From Polytrichum commune (Eukaryota; Streptophyta; Polytrichopsida; Polytrichales; Polytrichaceae), in NCBI GenBank assembly GCA_950295325.1, contig OX485804.1, positions 11,160,001 to 11,224,000 of the forward strand: a DNA stretch of 64,000 nucleotides, read 5' to 3'. Position 1 is the first letter of the stretch; each line of letters begins with the position of its first letter. Below the pieces are notes generated by a model. That model made no database searches. It saw nothing but the letters and a program-made list of their open reading frames with translations, and was not told the origin of the DNA. Below are positions 22,476-32,534 of this stretch, piece by piece. The translations under genes were made by a program, and so were the position numbers.

Positions 22476-23720
22476 TGAATCAAGTGCAGGTTCTAGGAAT
22501 AGTACAAAGTCAAGTTACAAAGTCAAGTCAATGTTTACACTTAAGCTAACAAGCTACATGAGCCTCATGCAGCTGCTTTTTATCATTGGACATCTTTATT
22601 TGTTAAGGTAGGCAAACTTATTTCCATTACCCGAAAGCAATTTTGCATAAGTGTAGTACAAGTGTGATATGGGGAGTGAACTTTAATAGGGTTGGAAATT
22701 GATATCATAATACTCAACAAAAAAATTACAATTCGTCTCAAAGTTATGAAATCACTGTAAATTTTCAAAGGCAAGATTCTCTCCCAACCTATATTCACAG
22801 CATAGGTTGATGTATCTCCAAAAACTGGGAGAGGAAAACTTAAATACAATTAGTGTCTTTTTAACTTACCTTTCCATCCCACAAAATGTGAAAGCTACAT
22901 ATTTGATTCTTCATGGCTTGCCCACCATTAGAAAATGATAACTACACGTGGAACTTCACGATTTTGGGAGACTCCATGTACTTATATTTATGTATTTAAT
23001 TTTAGGGGGGGGGGGGGTGTGCTATCGGAAATGAGTATGTCTGCCATATGTATATGGCACTTGGCTTATACTTAAGAACGGACTTGAAAGTTATAAAAAT
23101 TTTGTTAAAATGAGATAGGACCGTGCGGTCAAACTATAGAACAAATCGTAGGTCCAATAGTAATCACAAGTAGGAGGGTTTATGTAATCAAGTACAACAA
23201 AAGAGAATCTTTATTTTGACCTTTTAACTTTTTCGCATTTCAATTCTTGAAGGTTTCAGAGGCCGTATCCGGGCCTTGAAATGTCATATGGAGAGATTTG
23301 AGATCACTTAATGACATATAAGATAAGATTATCAAGACTGACCCAATTTGGAATTTTGCGTTTCACATATAATACAAGTTATATTGTACTAAATATGTAA
23401 TCGTAAAATTGTCTAGCTTCTTTCTTTTCTTTTCCTTTCCACTTTTCTAGTTTTTAGCTAATAAAAACCACAATGTCAATACCAACAACCAATATTTTTT
23501 TACTACGACTTATCAAGTTTTGTTACATGTTTCCAATTCCTCTTGTACACTAGGACACAAGAGATTCTAACAATTCATCAACCAATCCATAGGTAGAGCC
23601 ACATGCATAGCATGTGTATATAAGTATGAGTGACTTGAAAAAGACAAATATACTGCGTGAAAGTAACTACAAATACGAGTCTATATATAAGACTTGTTCT
23701 CACCTTGTGAAGAGTTGGTC
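22476..23720. other. Intergenic, no gene seen
   Basis: AT-rich DNA between the foldback element and the next MITE. It contains an uninterrupted run of about 13 G at 23005-23017. No open frame with recognisable content was found. Confidence 0.5.
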
Positions 23721-23723
23721 TAA

Positions 23724-24264
23724 GGGGTTGTTTACACCATGGACCATGAAGTCGTCCCGAGGCCGTGTAAAATCTATGATTGGTTGTTGAACTCGTCCCA
23801 GGATCACTTCAGTTTACACCAAGGAAACACTTGTCAAAGTGATCATGAAGATCAAGGTCCCCAAAAGAGATATTTTAAGGCCTACATTATCCACCGACAT
23901 GGTTCAACATGTTTTGTGATGGGAGAGGCAAAAGAGATGCTCTAGCTAGTAGAAAAGCCAAGGGCCCATGACAAAGAAATAATATTATAATAAATTTTTT
24001 AAATGAAATTTTTTTGGGTAAGAGAAGAAGTAAACAAGAGAAGACAAACGAATGATCAAAACTGCCCCTTTGAAACTTATATTTAAAAGAATCAACACAT
24101 TCACTTTTTGGTGCATGATCATTCCCTCTTGGTTTACATTCGGTTTACACCCAGTGAGGGGCCCAAAGGCTTTGTATTTGTATATTGATTTCTCAAGAAG
24201 TCGGACCATGGAAGATGGCCTTCTTCCATGCTCCGACTTCATGGTCCATGGTGTAAACGGGCCC
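23724..24264. mobile_element. MITE-like element, 541 bp, with near-perfect terminal inverted repeats
   Basis: The left end begins GGGGTTGTTTACACCATGGA and continues CCATGAAGTCG. The right end on the minus strand begins GGGCCCGTTTACACCATGGA and continues CCATGAAGTCG; 28 of 31 positions agree. Flanks are TAA (23721-23723) and TTA (24265-24267), close to a PIF/Harbinger TWA duplication but not identical. There is no transposase frame; the open frame at 23739-23945 overlaps the TIR and looks accidental. The right end lies about 425 bp before the methyltransferase ATG. Confidence 0.7.
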
Positions 24265-24689
24265 TTAGAAGCAAGAGTTGAAACTTGAGGAGCACGGGAA
24301 AGGGTTGATGGGGCCTGGAACTCCTTCGGTTTTCCAGAGCTCCACGTAGCAGCTTTTCGGATTGCCACACTCCTCACAAAAATTCAGCCGCCGCTATTCA
24401 TCGCCACCGCTCTCGCTCTTTCCACTCACTGTGCCTACTTAGCACACTCTGGGAACATTCTAAACTTTCGTCTAAATGAGATTTAAAGAAGGTGTGGAGC
24501 TGAATGAAACAACAGCACGGCAGGCATCGTGAATCCTTATGAATGCCTGTAGGGTTCGATGCTTTGATCCTTGGATGTTTTGAGACATTAGGTGCCGTGG
24601 GAGAGCGAGTGATTGTGTGCAACTTGTTGGGTAAATTGGGAATTGAGTGACATTCGTGTTGCTGGAGGGTTGGCATCGCGACGGCAATT

Positions 24690-27600
24690 ATGAGTGCACA
24701 GATGGTGATTTCGGTGCCACGGCTGCCGTGCTCTACTCTTAATTCTCGTCATGGAACGCACCAGCTTGCCACAGTCTCGAATTCTTTCCAATCAATGTCG
24801 TTGTGGCTCCCGAGCGTAGGATACTTGAGGGGATCCACATGCCAGCTTCGGGATAGGGATTCGGCAGGAAGAGCTGTGAAGTCGACATTCACCCCGTATA
24901 CGGAAGAAATTGATTCTGTAGGTGAAGATTTATCGTCCTGTCCCGTTCCGTCCCGTCCTGTTCTGCGTTTCGCATTATCAGAATCTCTGGATCATTCGAT
25001 GCGAGAATTTGGAATTCTTGTCGCATCCTCTTGTTGTTTGATTCTATCGTGACGGAATTGAATATTAACTGAAAACCTAAGTGGAATCCCCTGAATGGTT
25101 GTACCAGGAACGAACCACCGGTGCAGAAGAGGAAGCATCGACGAGCGAACTTCTGTGTTGTCCAATCTGTTTCCAACCTCTCAGTAGAAAGGGTCCTGGA
25201 GGCCTTAACCGGTAAGTAAACCTAACATTTGATCTGTTGTGGCATCAAAATTGGTGTGCCATGTTAAAGTAGAGTGGGTTCCCATGACCTGTCATGCAGC
25301 AACTATGTGTCATTTCACACCCTCTCCCTCTCTAGTTGCCACCAAGTGATTGCAATACAATAAATGTGGGTTGATGATGAATAGTGTGGGACATGCTACG
25401 CCAAAGCATATATTTAGCATAATGGTTGTTGTTAGGCAGGGGTTAAGCAAAGCAATTTGCATTTTGTTGGTGCTTCTATTCCTGATCGGGCATGAGGAGG
25501 CATATTATCACCCACAATGCCATGGCATGACCACTATGTATGTTATTGGATATGAGTCACCCTGCCGCCAGCTATAGCATGCACTCAATACCTATGTCTT
25601 TATCTACTGCGGCTTGGTATGTAGGGTGCTTACTACATGCCGTGACATGGCCCCTTGCATCCATGACCTAGTTTGTAATGCTCATCCTCATCTAAGAAGT
25701 AATTTTTTTAATTTACATTGATGGGGAGCCTCTTACTCACGTTTGTTTAATTTAAGTCCACTTTACACTTGAGCTGTCAACTGGAGAGCTTGAATGTTTT
25801 CACCAGGCTTGTAACACATAGATGGTACCTTGATGAAAAGCCATGTGGAATGAATACGACAAGCTCGCGTTCAGAATCCTCAGCTACCTCAGGAAGGTCA
25901 CGTTGCGTAGGAGTTCAAGCTCTTTTTTTGGAAACCAAGCTAATTGTTTTTCAAGCATCTTTGGCTTGTCATGAGCTCTCTTTTGTTTAGTACCATTCCC
26001 TCCTTGTTATCTCACTTTGAGCATGGCCACTTTAAACTTGCTCAAACTATTAAGAGCTTGAGGATTGATTGGTCAAAGTTTCAATAGTTAGAGCTTTAGA
26101 TGAAAGCTTGTCAAATCGAAACATTAAACTACCAAAAGTTGTTGCAAGCGCAAGCTTTCAACTTGAGCTCTGGTGGAAAGGGTGCCTAAGACTTACTCTC
26201 AAGCTTGCCACTTGGATTTTGTGCAGATTTGCGATAAAAAGGTCAGGTTTCTCGTGCCCTCGATGCAAAAGGGGTTACTCAAACAGGGACGTGTATCTTG
26301 ACCTTACAGTTTTAGGAGACTCTCAAGAGTATAACGAAGTGTACACACCTGGGATTGAAGTTTTCAGGTACTAAGTCAGTCACCAGTTTTTTTTAAAGCC
26401 TTTAACAAAGCTTGTCCCATTCGCATTGAGTTTGTCAAGTCCTCAACCTATTCAACGGGTGCAACAGATTATACCATTTTTTGCCATTTTCGGAGCGTGC
26501 ATGTAAGTTTCAAACTTCTTGAGACTTGCGCAATCTCTAATTGTAAGTCAGGCAAGCTGTAAAGTTTAGTCATTGCACTCTAAATATGGGATTATCGAGA
26601 TGCAGCAGGTGAGGTTTTCATTCAATTTCAACAGTCCCTGATGTTTAATACATTCGGTGCAGAAATCCATTGGTCTCATTTGTGTATGAGAGAGGTTGGC
26701 GACAAAGTTTCTATAGAGCTGGCTTTCCAGGACCTGATGAAGAGGTAGGTTCCAGCTCATATGCAAACTCATTGATTATTTTATTACTATGTGAATTATG
26801 GATAAATCTCTGAATTCAAGATAATGAAACGTGGTTTCCTCCGCATCACAAGACTGAGTACAACTTCCAGCTTCATGGATAGTATCATGAAGTCATTTCA
26901 GACAATTTTTGTATTTGGAAAAATGACTCTAGTGATCATTATGCCTTCCATCTTTTATCATCTTACTTTTCAAAAAACATGTCGGACCTTGAAGGGTTAA
27001 TAGGTGCATTAGGAATTGCCTTATCTGTGCAGTTCAAGATGGCCCAAGACTACTTGAAGCCACAGAAGGGAGGGGTTCTGCTTGACGTAAGCTGTGGTAG
27101 TGGACTGTTTACCAGACGCTTTGTGAAAAGCGGTGACTACAAGGCAGTTATTGCTCTTGACTTTTCAGAGTCTATGCTTAGACAGACGAGCGAGTTCATC
27201 AAGAGTGATTCATCACTGTCAACTTCGTGAGTGCAAACCATTCGGTTACAGTATAAGACACGTGCTTTCAATCTTCAATTTTGGAATAGATACATACCCT
27301 TGCCAGATTTGCTCAGATTATTCACTTACAGAGGAACTGATATAATGGAAACTTGAAATTGAAATTGAGATTTGCAGGGATATAGCTTTGGTTAGAGCAG
27401 ATGTGGCGCGGCTACCATTTGGAACTGGAACTATTGATGCTGTACATGCTGGAGCAGCTCTACATTGCTGGCCGTCCCCAGCAGCTGGGGTAAGGGCCAC
27501 TTTGCACTATGGTGACCACTATGTAGTGCAAGTGCTTGAGGGCCTAGGAACTGACTTAAGATTGCTAACTAAATAATGACCATGCACAGATGGCAGAAAT

Positions 27601-27989
27601 CAGCCGAATACTGAAACCGGGTGGGGTGTTTGTGGCTACCACATTTCTCACGCCCATCCCTTATTTTGGTAACAATGACATACGAAAGGTATGTTGAAGC
27701 AACTTGGTCTGAACCTATATCTACTACACCTACATGTCATTGAGTTGAAACTATATCTACTCTTCGTGTCATTACGTGCAACCTATATGTACTGGAGTGC
27801 ACAGAGCAAGAAGTTTGATGTATGGTAAATGTAAATTTTCAGGTGCTAAAAACTGTTACAAGAACGAGCACCATTCGATATTGGGATGAAATCGAGTTGA
27901 AGGAGTTATGCTCAACTTGTGGACTTGTAGATTATAGCCAAATTCAACGTAGCAACTTCATCATGGTGTCAGCTAGGAAATCACCTTAA
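24690..27989 (+). CDS. Plastid-type SAM-dependent methyltransferase (At1g78140/At2g41040-like), 8 exons
   Basis: Exons 24690-24917, 25108-25211, 26227-26367, 26663-26744, 27033-27226, 27378-27489, 27590-27688 and 27843-27989 join in phase to 368 residues. Residues 1 to about 75 are Ser/Arg-rich and suit a chloroplast transit peptide. Next comes a zinc-ribbon-like pair, CPIC (94-97) and CPRC (121-124), then VYERGWRQSF and FPGPDEE. The class-I methyltransferase fold follows, with SAM motif I LLDVSCGSG (201-209), ALDFSESMLRQ, VRADVARLPF, DAVHAGAALHCWPSPAAG, ISRILKPGGVF and a C-terminal LCSTCGLVDY. This matches Arabidopsis At1g78140 and At2g41040, proteins associated with plastids or plastoglobules; the methyl acceptor is not settled. 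The exon 1 donor (GTAGGT at 24918) is the least certain junction, and the start could be Met5. Confidence 0.9.
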
Positions 27990-29132
27990 GATTTTGTCGT
28001 ATGCTGGAGTGGTTTGTTCTTACCTAAACAAACTGTATGGTAGATGTTTATTTATTTTGCAACTCAAAGAGTTGCGAGTTGTTTTTCCAAAGAACTGCTA
28101 TTTATGATTCCAAAGAGTTGGAAACTTTTCAAGTGTAAACCACTTTTACTCTTTACTGTGCCTATCCAGCTTTCATTTTCTGTACAGGTTTTCCACAGCG
28201 CTATATGTAAAATGGAGACCAAAATGTTCTGACTTAGGCTGCCATGAATTACAGGGTTTGTAATGCAATGCTCATTTGGACGATGCTAGTTACATTCACA
28301 TCCACATCGTCAACGTGTCACTTGATGACCTTGCACTACGCAATTTTCAAGAATATGTAAGGTGTAACTTCAATTATATTTGACCTAAACAACACCTTAA
28401 GACCAGTCTTAAGTTCTAATAAAAACTTGCATTATCATCCTCTCAATAAATAATTCAACCATCCTTAGTAATCACCTCACAAGTTAATGCTTGCTATGTA
28501 GGCTTGTAGCCTTCCTCAACAACTCTTTGCAACTGAAACCAGACATATAAGAGATGGAAAATTCCGGTTTCTGCACACCCTGATTCTTTGAGCATAACAA
28601 CCCCTTCAAAGCTTAACAATGATGTTTTCTCCTACAATAGCGTTATTCACTAAATTTCAGCACCAAAGTTCACACTTTCCCAACTTTTCGGCAAACCAGA
28701 GAAATCCACCAGTCACTCTAAATACGAAGCACTGGGTATGCATCTGTTATCCATCTTCATCAACGTTGCACACATTCTCTGCAGATGCAGTCTTTAGTCC
28801 TCTCATAACATTATCAAGAATTACAAAAAGCATGGGAAATCTGTCCCCTGGGATAACCAAAACTCAAAAGTAAGACAGGTGAAACCGCATTTTGGATCCC
28901 ATCCCTTCTACAACACAAAGTGAGCAAAAGTAAGAATGAAAACTAAGGCATGCTGGGGGCACTTCACCCCCAAAAAGTTGAAACTCCTTCACTATGACCA
29001 CCTCTTCCTACACAAAGAAACTGAACGTTGCACTCACAGTGATCTGACTATACATCCACTATCCCTCTCTGCAAGTGCTGATGTGTCAAAAAACGGTGCC
29101 TGAAACCTCCCTCCCTGCTAAGAAACTCTACA
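27990..29132. other. Convergent intergenic region
   Basis: 3' flanks of the methyltransferase (+) and the zinc-knuckle gene (-), which converge here. About 1.1 kb; the open frames at 28044 and 28619 are not recognisable. Both genes' poly(A) sites must lie here, but no single signal is clear enough to call. Confidence 0.55.
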
Positions 29133-31460
29133 TTACCATTGCTGATAACCCCCGCTGCGTCCTCCCGCAGAGTATCCACCGCTGCGATCCTCATAGCCAC
29201 CACCTGCACCATAACTGCCACCTTGGCTGGCACCATACTGAGATGTCTCATCATAACTGTTTCCAGTGTATCCACCAGCCCCGCCACTGCCGTAAGACCC
29301 GCCATAGCCACCTCCTCCTCGTGACCCATACCCTCCACCTCCACCACTACCCAGGGGGCATTCCCGAGAGAAATGTCCCTCCTGCCCACATGTGTAACAG
29401 GGCCGTCCACCGCCACCTCTGCCTCCTCCACCACCGAAGCTTCCCCCATATCCTCCACCGGCACGGCTTCCACCACCTCCTCCCCCATTAGGGCATTCGC
29501 GAGAGAAATGTCCAGCCTATCAAACAACAAAATATCATGTCAATGCCTCTCATACCACTCACAGGACCTATCCACAGCCTGCCCATTAATGTTCCTGTCA
29601 TCTCATTAACACACCACACAAAAGCACAATCTACCTCTATCCCCATGTAAAATAAGACCCTGCCACTAACTATTGGAATGGACAGATTGCACCAACCTCT
29701 CCACAGTTGTAGCATCCTTCACCTCCCTTTGATCCACCCTTCACATTTCCCCAGGTGTCACCATATGAACTTCCCCTTCCTCCATCGCGGTCACGGCCCC
29801 TACTGAAGCTGCTATATCCATCTGCCTCACCACCATAACCAGGAGCAGCTGCTACAGCCGGTGATCGCTGGTCTTCATCACGCCGTGGGCGTCTTGATCC
29901 ACCTGACTGAGCAGTTTGAACAGCTATCTTCTGCAGAAAGATCACAATTGCCAAAATATCAATGAAGGGTGCCTCTACTTGATCCGCAAGTACCATTCGG
30001 CATTCTACTCATGCAATCAGTGACATAGTCAAATAATGGTGCTCTGGTAGGAAGTTGGATCAGAACTGTCCAAAGGCATTTTAGCAACTACAACTTCCGA
30101 TATTATCACAAAAGAATACAACACACACAGGATATCTTACGACCAGCAATACGGAATCCTAACTACAACACTCAGACTGCTTCAAAGTGGAAGGCACCAA
30201 ACCTCAAATGAGGACAACAATTCGTCATATCTTTTCTCCAAGGCCCCCACTTCCTCCCGCAGCATCTTTGATTTCATAGGATCAACTTCCTTCTCGAGTT
30301 CACTCTTGGCAAACGCCAACTCTGCTTCTGCTGCTTTCTTGTCTTCACGTTGCTGTTCAGTCAACACAAGCTGCAACCAAACCAGCCGCTTGTCAATCCT
30401 TCCCCACTTCCAGTTCACAACAAAACTCTACCAAATCCCGCATCATCCCTCAGACAAGTAGAGTCTCCAGAACACCTCCAGTACACGAACCAGGATTCTA
30501 AATGCCAGCTGCACTCACAAATGCACTCTTTACTCGTATACACCACTCTTTCTTCCCAACCCATTTCACATTACTGCCTCATCATTTCCAGGAAAATCAG
30601 CACTCATTTCACTACACAATCACTGAAGGTATCCAGACACCATGTCCCAGATAATTCAAATTTAAACTACACAAAACGTGCACTTCATGATAGCCAGAGC
30701 TTTTACATTAGGCTTCCATTCCTTCGCAGCTTGCTCCTTGAGAACATCGGTCTCCTTCTTTCCTGTCCTCTCAGCAATAACTTGCTCCCGCGGTCTTGCA
30801 GCACCGAACGGATTAGGCTGCACCACAAACCCCAATTCTTAGTTGCACTACTACCAACTCCAACTATACATCATTCAAATGTCATCCCTTCTCATGCGAA
30901 CCAACTTCGTGTACCCTACACAAACCCTCTCGTGCAGGGTATTTCCAAGCATCGATTCTACTGTAAAGTGCCCAGGTTTCACACCCCGCCTCACCGTCTA
31001 TCAGCAAAAAATTAGTTTAAATTTCCCATTCTATGTACATGGAGGTAGCCACATGTACCAGGCAATCATACCACCGAAGCCACAATTTAGTCACGAGCCT
31101 AAGACTTCACATAATACGCTCTCGTGCCCTAAACTCAAGTCATTACATTTCTCAACCACCGCTGAGCACTGAATTCACGACCCAATCCATACTGCACTCG
31201 GCTCTCTTCCTGTCAACTCCCTCTAAAACCCTATCTCCGCCTCCCTTCATTCGGCTCCAGTCTCCGCATCTTGCAATGCCAGGAAGGAACGCCAACACAT
31301 AACACCGAGGCGCACAAACCAACTGCACCACAGATCCGCATAAACCATCCCCACGTACCTTGCTGGACTTCGCAGGCGACGGAGAGCTGTCAGAGAGAGA
31401 TCCACGAGGCTGGAGGCTGAGCTTCGGCCTGCCCGAGCCCTCGTCCTCCGCGTAGCTCAT
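29133..31460 (-). CDS. Glycine-rich CCHC zinc-knuckle protein with eIF4B-like motif, 5 exons
   Basis: Minus-strand exons 31460-31359, 30817-30707, 30370-30203, 29930-29697 and 29516-29133 join in phase to 332 residues. Order of parts: a short acidic start and PKLSLQPRG (13-21); [13 protein letters not shown] (36-48), which resembles the NPFGxARPRE motif of plant eIF4B; a charged, probably coiled-coil segment (about 60-127, [20 protein letters not shown] and after); an Arg/Gly-rich linker; two CX2CX4HX4C zinc knuckles, Cys200-Cys203-His208-Cys213 and Cys244-Cys247-His252-Cys257, both continuing GHFSREC; and a long Gly/Tyr/Ser tail. Zinc knuckles of this type bind single-stranded RNA or DNA. 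A role in mRNA binding or translation is inference from the motif. Intron 4 splits the first knuckle after CGE. Confidence 0.85.
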
Positions 31461-31742
31461 CCTGCGCGGTTATTTCCTTCGCAATGAACAACGCTCCACA
31501 CGGAACTCCCCAGGCCGCAAACACGAACGGCCAAGAAGCTGGTTGCGTAAACGAGAATGGCGCACCTGCAAAGACCCTAGCGCAAGCAGCAGAGGCCGTA
31601 GAGGGCGAGGAAAGAGACGAGAAAAAAGAACGTCAGTCTGTGTCAGACCAAGTAGTGACAGAGGCGGCCCGGTGCGAGCAAGAATGATGATCTGAAGCAG
31701 GAAAAGAGAAAATGGAAAGCCGCAACAGCAGCAAATGCAAAG

Positions 31743-31812
31743 GAAGAAGAGAGAGAGAGAGAGAAATAGAGAGAGAGCGAAAGAGCAACACCAGAGAGGG
31801 AGAGAGAAGACA
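31743..31812 (-). promoter_or_regulatory. CT-rich tract in the leader/promoter of the zinc-knuckle gene
   Basis: On the plus strand this is an almost pure GA tract; in the sense direction of the zinc-knuckle gene it is a CT-rich tract about 280-350 bases before the ATG. Such pyrimidine patches and GA repeats are common at plant core promoters and 5' leaders and can bind BBR/BPC GAGA factors. Function here is inferred. Confidence 0.5.
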
Positions 31813-32035
31813 AGGAAGTTGCGGAAGCCACCCGCTTCCCCTCCCCCGCTCAGGTCGAACCGATCCCCGCCCCCCGGTCTTCGCCTTTACCCGCCGGGTT
31901 TGCCCCGTTGGCCCGGCCCGTGACGCGATTTCCCGGCCGATGGTTCTGGTGACACTCAAAGCCGTTGGATCTCTCATCGGACGGCTTGGATTCGTGTCTG
32001 CTGGTGGATGCTTGTGAGCAAGGGCGGGTATCGTA

Positions 32036-32156
32036 TGGGCCGTTGAATAATTACATCGGACGGCTAATGATCGAAATATCTGAACTGAAGTGCATGCAAG
32101 TAGCCTATTTCCGTAGATGCTTTGAAGGAGGCTTGGCAGTCGTTGGTTTAGGGTTT
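32036..32156 (-). promoter_or_regulatory. Site II (TGGGCC) and telo-box (AAACCCTAAA) upstream of the zinc-knuckle gene
   Basis: TGGGCC lies at 32036-32041 and TTTAGGGTTT (telo-box on the minus strand) at 32147-32156, about 580 and 690 bp before the ATG. In plants the pair is typical of promoters of ribosomal-protein and translation-factor genes. It agrees with the eIF4B-like motif but lies further upstream than usual. Confidence 0.4.
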
Positions 32157-32313
32157 GGGGGTCTGCACAGTCATCCACAAAAACACTTGAATTTAAGTTA
32201 GAGAGTCTAGATACACATGACTCATAGAGTGTGGATTTACACAAAGGGTCCAAGACAAAAGAAACTCCAAAGTCTAGCAATCCTATTTGGTAGAGAGCAA
32301 ATTATTGAACCCT

Positions 32314-32534
32314 GGGAGTTTACACTAGGGTCTGGGTCCAAGGCATGACAAAATGAAGCAGCTCTAATGTGACATCACTTTACCGCCAATTTTTTAGGGG
32401 TCCCCACTCCAAAAATATTCTTCGTTTGAGAACCCATTTCCCAAGACTGGGTTCAATCTTGATGCCAACGATACGGTCCATGAAGGGGTGCTTGAACTCC
32501 AAGTCTTGCACTTGGACCCTAATGTAAACCAACT
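32314..32534. mobile_element. Small inverted-repeat element, about 220 bp
   Basis: The left end reads GGGAGTTTACACTAGGGTCT (from 32314), then GGGTCCAAG. The right end on the minus strand reads AGTTGGTTTACATTAGGGTC, then CAAG (ending 32534). The shared GTTTACAYTAGGGTC defines imperfect TIRs. No target duplication was clear. It may belong with the other GTTTACA-ended elements. Confidence 0.45.

Noticed and set aside
29048..29530. 160-residue minus-strand frame rich in Val, Ala and Glu
   Set aside because: It is a shifted frame of the glycine-rich last exon, where repetitive GGN codons keep other frames open.
30350..31015. 221-residue plus-strand open frame
   Set aside because: It runs antisense across exons and introns of the zinc-knuckle gene; composition is CT-rich, with no domain. 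It is a shadow of that gene.
31633..32280. 215-residue minus-strand open frame rich in Ser and Leu
   Set aside because: Its length comes from the CT microsatellite in the leader of the zinc-knuckle gene, which encodes SLSLSL runs. No domain is present.
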